NCBI RefSeq assembly: GCF_913778665.1
Contig: NZ_CAJYVQ010000002.1
Coordinates: forward strand, 62,001-126,000
Direction: 5' to 3'
Source of the DNA: an uncultured Stenotrophomonas sp.
GTDB taxonomy: Bacteria; Pseudomonadota; Gammaproteobacteria; Xanthomonadales; Xanthomonadaceae
Length of the DNA: 64,000 nt
Shown: positions 27,277 through 35,089 of the stretch, piece after piece
Layout: every line of letters begins with the position of its first letter
How positions within the stretch are numbered: the stretch's first letter is position 1
Translations under genes and position numbers: made by a program
Notes under the pieces: model-generated
What the model was told of the DNA's origin: nothing
Database searches by the model: none
What the model saw: the letters and a program-made list of their open reading frames with translations, nothing else

Positions 27277-30200
27277 TCAGAACGTATAGCCCAGCCCCAG
27301 CTGGATGCCGTTCTGGGTCTGGCCGTCACGACGTTCGCCCACGTAGTCGACCATCACTGACAAGCGCGAGCTGGCGCGGCTGGTGACGCCAAGGTTCCAG
27401 GCCAGTACCTGTTCGCCGACGGCCTGGCTGCTGGCACCGAACAGCAGATCCGGGGCGGCGGTGAATCCGCTGCTGTAGCGGGCCTGGGTATCGCCGAGTT
27501 CCTTCTGCCAGACCACGCGCGCACGAGGGGTGATGCGCTCGCCGTTGTTGTCTTCGAAGGTCTTGAGTAGCTGCAGGCCGGCACCGACGCGGATGCTCTC
27601 CAGGCTGCCGCTGCGGCCGACCAGGGCAGCGGCCTGCTGGCCTTCATTGAACCGCGTGGCCGAGGCGCGCGCGTAGTCAATCACCGGCAGCAGCGGCTGG
27701 ATCACTAAACCGTTGCCGGTGGTGAACGAGAACGCATGCTCCACGCGTGCGGAAATTGCGTCGTTGCTGTACTTGGCACGCGGCGGTCCCTGCAGGCCTT
27801 CGATGCCCTCGATACTGCGTCGGGTATCGTGGCGCAGGTCGGTGTAGCGGACGGCGGCGGACAAATAGCCGCGCGAATACAGGGCATCCATGTAGGCGCC
27901 GACATCCAGCGCGCGGATATCACCCGTGAATCCTGCGCCTTCGCTGGCCCTGGTCGACATGTCGGCCGCTGCAACGCTGACGCCGAGGGTCACATGGTCG
28001 TCTGCCAGGCGGGTATCGGCGCCGAGCACGATACCGCCGACGGTGTGGCTCAGGCCGACGACGCCATCGTCAGCGTCGATCCGGCCGTGGCTGGCGAAAC
28101 CGCGCGCCCAGAGGCCGCGATTGCGCCCTGCATCGTTGCTGTCGGCATCTGCTTCTACCGGTGCGACCAGATGCATCGCCAGCTGGTTGAACAGGCGATT
28201 GCCGATCATCACCGATTGCGCCGAGGCCGCCTGCGCGGCCCGTGCTGCCAGGCCACCGGCATCGCCACCGCTGCGCGAAGCGGCCTGATGCTGCTGCACG
28301 ACAGTGCCGATGCTGCCGATCAATGCGTTGTCGGCCAGGCGCAGGCTGGCGTGCGCGTCACCGCGCAAGGCTCCCGCCTGGCGCGTGATGTCATCGCGGT
28401 CAGCAAACTGCAGGGCGCCGAGCAGTCCGCTCATCGACGGCGTGCGCTGCGCGGCCGCCTGCTGCAGCGCGATGCCCAGGCCGTCGCCGGATTGCGCATT
28501 GCCGAACAGCCGGGTGTCGTCGAACGAGGGATTGGCGGTCACCCAGATGCCGCTGCCGGTCTGGTTGACCGTGAAGCTGAGCAGGGAATTGTGGCGGGGG
28601 CGGAACACCGCGCCGGGCGCGGTGAGATCGACCGCACTGCCGGCCTCTCCACTGCGCTCGACGTACTGGAAGCGGCCCTCGATGAAGTCTGATACCGGCG
28701 CTGCGCGGGTCAGGGACTCGGGCGTGGCGCTACGGCACCACAGGCCGGCGTACTCCCCGTTCGACGGGCCGCAGGGGGCGACGGGCAGCTGCAGGGCGCT
28801 GGAATCCACCTGGGTCCCGACCAGGTGGTTCTGCTGCCCCGACGGGAAGAACGCCTGCTTGACGTCCAGTGTCAGCCTGGCGCTGGGGGCAATGCTCAGC
28901 ACGGCGCGGTTGATGTTGCCGAGCAGGTTGTAGTCACCCGCCTGCGGGTCTTCATCGACCAGGAAGTAGCGGGCTTCTTCCAGCGTCAGTGCCGGCGCGG
29001 TGCGCTGGCTGTCGACCTGGAAAGCCAGGTTCGCGCCGTCGTTGAGGTTGATGTAGCGGCCCTTGCCGATCCGCAGGCGCTCGCTGGTGAACACGTCGTC
29101 GCCACCCGGCGCCAGCGCTTCCAGCGAGTACGGGCGCATGACGATCCCGGACGGTGCGAGCGTGCCGCCGTCGTTGATGTCGACCGTGGCGTTCAATGAG
29201 CCGTTGCCGGTCAGCACGCCGCCGCGTTCGATCACGGTCAGGCTGCGCAGTGCGCCCTGCTGCAGTTCGATGCGCCCACCATTGCGGGCGCCGATGGCTT
29301 CGGCGTGGTGGATCCAGCCATTCTGCTGCAGGCGCAGAGTGCCACCATCGGCCACCACATACTGCGCGGCCGAGGCGGTATCCAGCGACCAGACGCCGCC
29401 CTTGCCGATGCCGATCACACCGAAGGCGTCGTCCAGCCGGATGTCCGGGGCCGATTGCTGGAAGTAGCGCAGGTTGGCCAGCGCATTGGTGTAGCGCCCG
29501 CGCACAGCCAGGTTCGGATTGAGGTCTCCGCTCACTTCCTTGTCGATGGAAAGCACGTCGCCGGGCTGGACGTAACCGGTTTCGGTAACGACCCGATCGC
29601 TGTAGAAGCTCACGCCGGGGTAGGCAGTGCAGTTGCCCGCCGCACTCTGGTCGCGGGTCGGGCAGAAGCGCGTGGCCACGGCCATCGCGTTCGGATCGAA
29701 GTAGCGCAGGAAGCCCGACTGCTGGGTCAGTTCATAGTGCGCCTGAACGATGCGCGCTTCGATCACCGCGAAGTCGGTCGGGCCGAACATGTCCTTGTAG
29801 TACTTGATGTACTTGTCCTGCCCCGGATACGGGGTAGGACCATTGGGGCCCGATTCGCCATGGATGCCCAGTACCGTCTGCGTGTAGTTGCCGTGCGCCG
29901 GCAGCAGGCCGAACTGCGTCACCTTGCGCTTGACGCCGGCAACGAAGGCGTCGGCGCAGGCCGAGTAGCAGCCGCCGTCGAGCACGGTGTCCAGCCCATG
30001 CTGGCGGATGATCGCGCCCATGCCCACGCCGCCGGAGGCGGCTCCGCCCGGCGAGTTGCGGAACACCACCTGGCGCAGCGGCGTGCCACGGGCCTGCGCG
30101 GCCAGGGCATACGCTTCCAGCGTCTGCGGATCGGTCGCCAGTACGTTGCCGGTGTAGTAGAGCGTGTCTCCATTCACATGGAAGGCACTGGCATGGGCCT

Positions 30201-30291
30201 GCGGCGCGGCAGCGAAGCCGAGCAGTGCTGCAACAAGGGCGCTGCCGAGCACGGTGGCGCGGCGGGTGGGGAGGGTGGGGTATCGATGCAT
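27277..30291 (-). CDS. Autotransporter with N-terminal ClpP-like (COG3904-like) domain
   Basis: A type V secretion protein of about 1,004 aa. The signal peptide (MHRYPTLPTRRATVLGSALV, then a hydrophobic core) ends near AHASA. Residues about 35-165 are not ordinary passenger repeats. They show NSPGG, a GLDTVLDGGCYSACAD block, AGVKRK and LGIHGE. These elements are arranged as in the ClpP/SppA-like periplasmic proteins of COG3904, with the Ser of CYSACA in the nucleophile position and a downstream His. The middle part is beta-helix-like with a few autotransporter repeats. The last ~270 residues (from about LWARGFASHGR) form the barrel, ending in the outer-membrane signature LGLGYTF. It is monocistronic, and tail to tail with tRNA-Ser across a shared terminator. 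Whether the first domain is an active peptidase is not known. Confidence 0.88.
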   Translation of the reverse strand: MHRYPTLPTRRATVLGSALVAALLGFAAAPQAHASAFHVNGDTLYYTGNVLATDPQTLEAYALAAQARGTPLRQVVFRNSPGGAASGGVGMGAIIRQHGLDTVLDGGCYSACADAFVAGVKRKVTQFGLLPAHGNYTQTVLGIHGESGPNGPTPYPGQDKYIKYYKDMFGPTDFAVIEARIVQAHYELTQQSGFLRYFDPNAMAVATRFCPTRDQSAAGNCTAYPGVSFYSDRVVTETGYVQPGDVLSIDKEVSGDLNPNLAVRGRYTNALANLRYFQQSAPDIRLDDAFGVIGIGKGGVWSLDTASAAQYVVADGGTLRLQQNGWIHHAEAIGARNGGRIELQQGALRSLTVIERGGVLTGNGSLNATVDINDGGTLAPSGIVMRPYSLEALAPGGDDVFTSERLRIGKGRYINLNDGANLAFQVDSQRTAPALTLEEARYFLVDEDPQAGDYNLLGNINRAVLSIAPSARLTLDVKQAFFPSGQQNHLVGTQVDSSALQLPVAPCGPSNGEYAGLWCRSATPESLTRAAPVSDFIEGRFQYVERSGEAGSAVDLTAPGAVFRPRHNSLLSFTVNQTGSGIWVTANPSFDDTRLFGNAQSGDGLGIALQQAAAQRTPSMSGLLGALQFADRDDITRQAGALRGDAHASLRLADNALIGSIGTVVQQHQAASRSGGDAGGLAARAAQAASAQSVMIGNRLFNQLAMHLVAPVEADADSNDAGRNRGLWARGFASHGRIDADDGVVGLSHTVGGIVLGADTRLADDHVTLGVSVAAADMSTRASEGAGFTGDIRALDVGAYMDALYSRGYLSAAVRYTDLRHDTRRSIEGIEGLQGPPRAKYSNDAISARVEHAFSFTTGNGLVIQPLLPVIDYARASATRFNEGQQAAALVGRSGSLESIRVGAGLQLLKTFEDNNGERITPRARVVWQKELGDTQARYSSGFTAAPDLLFGASSQAVGEQVLAWNLGVTSRASSRLSVMVDYVGERRDGQTQNGIQLGLGYTF

Positions 30292-30464
30292 GCGGAATTC
30301 CACGGAAAGGAGTCGAGGGCGGCAGGCCGCCTCTCCAGGTCGCTAACGCAGCTGCAGGAGGTTCTCCCCCAGTCATCGGGCTCGGGCGCCCGTGCAGGCG
30401 CCGGGGCGGAGCATTCGCGCCGCGCGGGTTACCATGTGCGCATCACTTGCTGGAGTCTTCCCCC

Positions 30465-30869
30465 ATGAGCGCTGAAATCCTCGTCCCCGTGTCCTTCGGC
30501 GAGCTGCTGGACAAGATCTCGATCCTGCAGATCAAGTCCGAGCGCATCAGCGACGAGGGCAAGCTGGCCAATGTGCGCAGGGAGCTGTCGGCGCTGGATC
30601 AGACCTGGATGGCACACCCGGCGGCGGTGAAGGACATCGCCAAGCTGCGTGCCGAGCTGAAGGCGGTCAACGAGCAGCTGTGGGATATCGAGGACGACAT
30701 TCGCCTGAAGGAGAAGGCGCAGGCATTCGACCAGGGTTTCGTCGACCTGGCGCGCAGCGTCTACCTGCGCAACGATGAGCGCGCGCGCATCAAGAAGGCG
30801 ATCAATCTGGCGCTGGGTTCAGCGTACGTGGAAGAGAAGTCGTACCAGGATTACGCGCCGCGCGCGTAA
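30465..30869 (+). CDS. DUF6165-type small conserved protein
   Basis: A 134-aa soluble protein with the start MSAEILVPVSFGELLDKISI. It is mostly alpha-helical and charged (LRAELKAVNEQLWDIEDDIR looks like a short coiled coil), ending near YVEEKSYQDYAPRA. I recognise it as the conserved family annotated DUF6165, often found beside LPS-core glycosyltransferase genes. A biochemical role is not known. The ATG at 30465 has GGAG upstream (TGGAGTCTTCCCCC). Confidence 0.8.
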   Translation: MSAEILVPVSFGELLDKISILQIKSERISDEGKLANVRRELSALDQTWMAHPAAVKDIAKLRAELKAVNEQLWDIEDDIRLKEKAQAFDQGFVDLARSVYLRNDERARIKKAINLALGSAYVEEKSYQDYAPRA

Positions 30870-30888
30870 TCCCCGGCCGCCCGCAACG

Positions 30889-30911
30889 GTAGATCCACGC
30901 CATGCGTGGAT
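30889..30911 (+). repeat. SMAG-type palindrome
   Basis: GTAG followed by the perfect stem ATCCACGC CATGCGTGGAT. It lies between the convergent DUF6165 and glycosyltransferase genes. Confidence 0.8.
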
Positions 30912-30948
30912 GAAACCGCCGGGCGCAAGCCAGCGCCCGGCGCGCCCG

Positions 30949-31995
30949 TCACCCCAGGTGATCGGCCACGTAGCGTTCGAACGCGGCAATGCCGTCCTCG
31001 ACGGTGATCAGTTCCATCACGTCGTCGAACTCGATCTTGGTGCCCCACTTCAGGTCGTCGGCCTGCTTGCCCAGGTACTTGCGTGCGGCATCGTCGTAGC
31101 GGTCCACGCAGTAGCGGCGGTCCGAGTACGGGCCGCTGCGGTGTGGGTTGCTGGCGGCATGCAGGCCCAGCACCTTGGCGCCCATCGCGTTGGCGATGTG
31201 CATCGGGCCCGAGTCCGGGGTCATCACCAGGTTGGCGCGGGCCAGCAGGGCCGGCAGCTGCTTGAGCGTGTCCTTGCCGACCAGATCCAGTGCGGGGGTC
31301 TGCAGCTGCGCCTGGATGGCATCGGCCATGCTGCGCTCCAGCTCACTGCGGCCGCCGCACAGCACCACCTGCCAGCCGCGCTGGACGGCATGGTTGGCCA
31401 CGGCGGCGTAGCGGTCGGCGTACCAGTTGCGGCGCACGTGGCTGGAGCACGGCGAGATCATCAGCACCGGCCGGTCATCGTCCTGCCACTGCGCGGCGGC
31501 CCACTCATAGGCGGAGGGCGGTACCGCCAGGTCCCAGCTGACCTCGGTCTGGCGCAGCCCCAGTGGTTCGCAGAAACTGCCGATCGCATCGAGCACATGG
31601 ATGCCAGGGCGGTCGGGAATGCGCTCGTTGATGAAGAGCCCGTGCAGGTCCTTGGAGCGGCTGCGGTCGTAGCCGATGCGGCGCTCGGCCGGAATGAAGG
31701 CCGACAGCAGGTTGGCGCGGAACGCGACCTGCATCTGCAGCAGCGCTTCGAAGCGCCCTGGTGGCAGCTGCTTGCGCAGTTCCTTGACGCCGGCCATGCC
31801 GCTCTTCTTGTCGTAGGCATGGAAGGTGACGCCGGGCAGGCCGTCGAGCAGTTTCTGCCCGACCTTGTCGATGATCCAGTGGATCGGCGTATCCGGGCGC
31901 GCGGCCTGCAGGGTGCGCACCAGGGGCACCACGTGGGTGACATCGCCGAGTGCGGACAGGCGCAGGAGGCACAAGGAGGAGGACGCTGATGCCAT
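30949..31995 (-). CDS. Glycosyltransferase family 9 (LPS heptosyltransferase-like)
   Basis: A 348-aa ADP-heptose:LPS heptosyltransferase-like enzyme of the inner-core pathway, acting at the inner face of the inner membrane. It has the N-terminal [17 protein letters not shown], the central [12 protein letters not shown], and the sugar-nucleotide site [22 protein letters not shown]. It is divergent from the KDO kinase gene with only 20 bases between starts. In organisms with KdkA the core lacks a second KDO, so this pairing is logical. The exact acceptor (heptose I or later) cannot be fixed. Confidence 0.88.
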   Translation of the reverse strand: MASASSSLCLLRLSALGDVTHVVPLVRTLQAARPDTPIHWIIDKVGQKLLDGLPGVTFHAYDKKSGMAGVKELRKQLPPGRFEALLQMQVAFRANLLSAFIPAERRIGYDRSRSKDLHGLFINERIPDRPGIHVLDAIGSFCEPLGLRQTEVSWDLAVPPSAYEWAAAQWQDDDRPVLMISPCSSHVRRNWYADRYAAVANHAVQRGWQVVLCGGRSELERSMADAIQAQLQTPALDLVGKDTLKQLPALLARANLVMTPDSGPMHIANAMGAKVLGLHAASNPHRSGPYSDRRYCVDRYDDAARKYLGKQADDLKWGTKIEFDDVMELITVEDGIAAFERYVADHLG

Positions 31996-32015
31996 GTGTT
32001 GTTAGACTCAATGAA

Positions 32016-32765
32016 ATGGTCGCATTCGACGCCAATGAAGCGCTGACGCCATGCCGCGAGGGTCGCGGCATCGGGGCCATTCTGTTCGACCGCGAGCGGC
32101 TGCGGCAAGCCGACGTCGGCCTGTTCTCGCCCCAGCACTGGGGCAGCAAGGCCCGGCCGGTCGGCGAGGGTGGTCGTGGCAGCGCCTGGTTCATCGATGC
32201 GCCGTTCGGCGCCAGCGTGCTGCGCCACTACCTGCGCGGTGGACTGGCGGCCAGGATCAGCCATGACCAGTACCTCTGGCGCGGCTCGGACCGGACCCGC
32301 AGTTTTGCTGAATTCCGGCTGATGCGCGCACTGCGCGAGAAGAAGCTGCCGGTACCACGGCCGATCGCCGCGTTCTACATGCGCGAGGGCCTGCGCTACC
32401 GCGCCGCCATCCTGATGGAGCGGATCGAGGGCGTGCGCTCGCTGGCCGACCGCGCATTGGTCGCAGGGCGCGGCGCCCCGTGGGAGGAGACCGGACGGCT
32501 GATCGCCCGCTTCCACCGTGCCGGGCTGGACCATGCCGACCTCAACGCGCACAACATCCTGTTCGACGGCAACGGCCACGGCTGGCTGATCGACTTCGAT
32601 CGCGGGGTGATCCGCATTCCGGCCACCGCCTGGCGCGAGCGCAACCTGAAGCGTTTGCTGCGTTCGCTGATCAAGCTGCGCGGCGAGCGCAGCGTGGAAG
32701 ACGTGCAGAAGGACTACGCGCGGCTGCGCCGCGCCTATGACATGGCCTGGAACCGGGGCACCTGA
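32016..32765 (+). CDS. kdkA: 3-deoxy-D-manno-octulosonic acid (KDO) kinase
   Basis: A 249-aa kinase that phosphorylates the lipid A-linked KDO residue. The eukaryotic-like kinase core is visible: the catalytic loop [12 protein letters not shown] and the metal-binding IDFDRG. The start [18 protein letters not shown] is the family-like N-terminus; an in-frame ATG nine codons earlier exists. Its stop shares a base with the next ATG (TGATG), so kdkA and the following hydrolase gene are coupled. Confidence 0.92.
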   Translation: MVAFDANEALTPCREGRGIGAILFDRERLRQADVGLFSPQHWGSKARPVGEGGRGSAWFIDAPFGASVLRHYLRGGLAARISHDQYLWRGSDRTRSFAEFRLMRALREKKLPVPRPIAAFYMREGLRYRAAILMERIEGVRSLADRALVAGRGAPWEETGRLIARFHRAGLDHADLNAHNILFDGNGHGWLIDFDRGVIRIPATAWRERNLKRLLRSLIKLRGERSVEDVQKDYARLRRAYDMAWNRGT

Positions 32766-33532
32766 TGGACTGGTCGTTGCGTTTCCTCGGCGTCGGCAAT
32801 GCGTCGGCGGTCGAGCTGGGTTCGCCGATGTCGGTGATCGAACGCGATGGCCGGCCCTGGCTGACCATCGATTGTGGCGGTGAAGGCCTGACCGCATTCA
32901 AGGCCCATTACGGGCACATGCCGCAGGCGCTGTTCGTCACCCATGTGCACCTGGACCACGTGGCCGGCTTCGAGCGGCTGTTCGTGGATACCTTCTTCGG
33001 CGCGCAGCGGCGCGGCAAGGTGCGCCTGTACGTGCCGGCCACGGTGGTGCCGCTGCTGCACAAGCGCATCGGCGACTACCCGAATGTGCTGGCCGAGGGC
33101 GGTGCCAACTTCTGGGATGCCTTCCAGCTGATCGTGGTCGGCGAGGCGTTCTGGCACGAGGGCGTGCGGCTGGAGGTCTTCCCGGTACGCCATCACTGGC
33201 CGGAGACGGCCTACGGCCTGCGCCTGCAGGGCGCGCTGACCTGGAGCGGCGATACCCGCCCAATTCCGGAGATGCTGGCCCGCTTCGCCAGCGACAATGA
33301 GCTGATCGCCCACGACTGCGGCCTGCACGGCAACCCGTCGCATACCGGCGTGGACGATCTGGAGCGTGAGTACAGCGCCGAGCTGCAGGCGCGGATGATG
33401 CTGTACCACTATGCCAGCGTGGCCGATGGTGCGGCGCTGGCCGCGCGCGGGCACCGTGTCGCGCAGCCGGGGCAGTGCGTGCCGCTGGCCAGCCCGACGG
33501 CGCCGCACGTGCTGGTGCAGGATCCGCCGTGA
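32765..33532 (+). CDS. Metallo-beta-lactamase-fold hydrolase
   Basis: A 255-aa MBL-fold protein. The metal motif is HVHLDHVAG, the later ligand region is VFPVRHHWPETAYGL, and WSGDTRP resembles the RNase Z/phosphodiesterase branch (SGDT). The terminal HD-containing region (LIAHDCGLHG) is also in place. The substrate is unknown. It is coupled to kdkA at the start and to the next gene at the end (GTGA overlap). Confidence 0.85.
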   Translation: MDWSLRFLGVGNASAVELGSPMSVIERDGRPWLTIDCGGEGLTAFKAHYGHMPQALFVTHVHLDHVAGFERLFVDTFFGAQRRGKVRLYVPATVVPLLHKRIGDYPNVLAEGGANFWDAFQLIVVGEAFWHEGVRLEVFPVRHHWPETAYGLRLQGALTWSGDTRPIPEMLARFASDNELIAHDCGLHGNPSHTGVDDLEREYSAELQARMMLYHYASVADGAALAARGHRVAQPGQCVPLASPTAPHVLVQDPP

Positions 33533-33918
33533 GCGGCACCGGCCAGCCCGCCGACGCGGCGCTGGCCGCTGAACTGGAGGCGCTGGAGCGCGCGCTGCAC
33601 GCGCCGCAGGTGCGCACCGACCGTGAGCGCTTGGCTGCATTGCTGGACGAGGAGTTCAGCGAGATCGGCAGTTCCGGGCAGTGTCATGGCCGTGCGGCCG
33701 CGCTGGCGGAGATCCCGCTGGAGCGGGCGCAGGTGAGGATCGAGTCGGATCAGTACGCGGTGCGGCTGGTGGCCGATGGCCTGGTACAGGTGCGCTACCG
33801 CAGCCGCTATCACGTCGATGGGCAGGCGCAGCGCTGGGTGCTGCGCAGTTCGCTGTGGCGCCGGCACGCGCAGGGGTGGCGGATGCTGTTCCACCAGGGC
33901 ACGCCCGAAGCAAGCTAG
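33529..33918 (+). CDS. DUF4440/NTF2-like small protein
   Basis: A 129-aa protein of the SnoaL/NTF2-like fold. The pattern LAALLDEEFSEIGSSG, YAVRLVADGLVQVRYR and WRMLFHQGT is that of DUF4440 proteins. The start is GTG at 33529, overlapping the stop of the hydrolase gene, so it is the third gene of a kdkA operon. The function is unknown. Confidence 0.78.
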   Translation: MSGTGQPADAALAAELEALERALHAPQVRTDRERLAALLDEEFSEIGSSGQCHGRAAALAEIPLERAQVRIESDQYAVRLVADGLVQVRYRSRYHVDGQAQRWVLRSSLWRRHAQGWRMLFHQGTPEAS

Positions 33919-33951
33919 CGCTGGGCCATGCCGGGCGAAGCACGCGAAGCC

Positions 33952-33990
33952 GGGGTCACATCCCTTTGGCATGCAAAAGGATCTGACCCC
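33952..33990. repeat. Inverted repeat GGGGTCA...TGACCCC
   Basis: GGGGTCACATCC and GGATCTGACCCC form a 39-base imperfect palindrome (also CTTT/AAAG inside). It lies between the kdkA operon and the ffs gene, with no protein frame. Confidence 0.6.
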
Positions 33991-34006
33991 AGTGCAGAAA
34001 AAGGCG

Positions 34007-34113
34007 ATGGCCCCGCCGGCTGACCTCGGCGCCCGCGTCGATCGATACCGTTGCTGCCTTCCGGCCCTGGCGGGGTTTTCGACCTAGCGTCGCGAGGGGC
34101 CGACGGGGCCACC
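34007..34113 (-). ncRNA. ffs: Signal recognition particle RNA (4.5S, small bacterial type)
   Basis: On the minus strand the highly conserved SRP loop core GCCAGGGCCGGAAGGCAGCA is present. The ends pair over a long distance: GGCCCCGTCGGC at the 5' side with GCCGGCGGGGCC at the 3' side, giving the single long hairpin of about 105 bases typical of gammaproteobacterial 4.5S RNA. The RNA end is followed by ATCGCCTTTTTC, a T-rich terminator tail. Confidence 0.92.
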
Positions 34114-34335
34114 ATAGAGACGTTGGCCGCCCGGAGGGCGGCCCGTTCACGGATCAGGGGAAGCAGCGCGCGATGCGCCAGAGACCACAGCCGGACTGCA
34201 CATCGGTTGTCCGACGGCAGACGCGCATTCTAGCGCAGGCGGGACCACCGACGCCAGCTTCACGCACTGAATCGGCTGTAACCCATTCCCGGCCGGGGCG
34301 GCGAGGCATTGCTCCCGTTGCTAGAATGCCGGCCA

Positions 34336-34384
34336 GGAGGAACGGCCTCCCCCACATCGGGAATCAAAGACCAGGACGGCCTGG
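34336..34384 (+). promoter_or_regulatory. Guanidine-II (mini-ykkC) riboswitch
   Basis: Two small hairpins about 20 bases apart both present ACGG in the loop. The first is GGAGG AACGG CCTCC (34336-34350) and the second is CCAGG ACGG CCTGG (34371-34384). Tandem hairpins with ACGR loops are the defining feature of the guanidine-II riboswitch. The ribosome site AAAAGGAGGG follows 9 bases later. A candidate -10 (TAGAAT) lies just upstream at 34322. The downstream gene is a guanidinium exporter, as expected. Confidence 0.88.
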
Positions 34385-34406
34385 CCCTACCAAAAGGAGG
34401 GCCATC

Positions 34407-34724
34407 ATGGCCTGGATCTATCTGTTGTTCGCCGGCCTGCTGGAAATCGTCTGGGCCGTGTCCATGAAGCAGTCCGAAGGCTTCACCCGGCTCACCCCCA
34501 CCGTGGTCACCGTCTTCGGCATGATCGCCAGCTTCTGGCTGCTGGCCGTAGCCATGCGCACCCTGCCGCTGGGCACCGCCTACACGATCTGGACCGGCAT
34601 CGGTGCGGTCGGTGCTTTCGTGGTCGGCATCGTGTTCCTGGGCGAACAGATCAGCCCGATGCGGATCGGCGCGGCGGTACTTATCGTTTTTGGCCTGGTT
34701 TTGATGAAACTCTCCAGCACCTGA
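34407..34724 (+). CDS. gdx: SMR-family guanidinium exporter Gdx (SugE)
   Basis: A 105-aa four-helix small multidrug resistance protein. The Glu needed for coupling is in LLEIVWAVSMKQSEGFTR near residue 13, and the SugE-type WTGIGAVGAF and FLGEQ blocks are present. Proteins of this subtype export guanidinium in exchange for protons. The riboswitch directly upstream supports this reading over a general quaternary-ammonium pump. The name SugE is still widely used. Confidence 0.93.
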   Translation: MAWIYLLFAGLLEIVWAVSMKQSEGFTRLTPTVVTVFGMIASFWLLAVAMRTLPLGTAYTIWTGIGAVGAFVVGIVFLGEQISPMRIGAAVLIVFGLVLMKLSST

Positions 34725-35089
34725 GGGTTTATCCGCGTCGGGTTATCTACGCCAGGCCGGTTTGCCGTGAATAGGTAATGCGCATTTTCGGCAAGATAGA
34801 TTTATTCACCTATTTTATTTGACGTACGTCATGAAAATTATCTGGGTGATTCACGCGGCACTGTCGGCATCCGTCGCACAGTGCCGCCATTCGTCAAGCG
34901 AAACCGGGGAGTTTTCGCCCTGACGGGTACGCCGACGCGCCGCTCTTTCGTGCGCGATCGTTTGAAGATGTGAAGATTTTCCGAAGTGAATGCCGTAGGC
35001 CTTGTTTCCGTGATGGAACAGGGATGGGCGGCATCGTCTTCAAAAAACTTAACTGCCGTGCCATCCGGTCTTTTCATGGAGATTTGCCG
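34725..35089. other. Intergenic region upstream of the giant autotransporter
   Basis: About 365 A/T-richer bases with no gene. It contains the 12-base perfect palindrome TGACGTACGTCA (34820-34831). It also has a 10-bp stem-loop GCGGCACTGT/ACAGTGCCGC (34855-34887). Both may regulate the following gene, whose leader would be long. No clean -35/-10 pair was found. Confidence 0.5.

Noticed and set aside
34970..35089. Upstream in-frame extension of the giant autotransporter to a GTG at 34970
   Set aside because: The ATG at 35090 gives the typical ESPR signal (MNRIYRLVFN) with a ribosome site; the extension is not signal-like.
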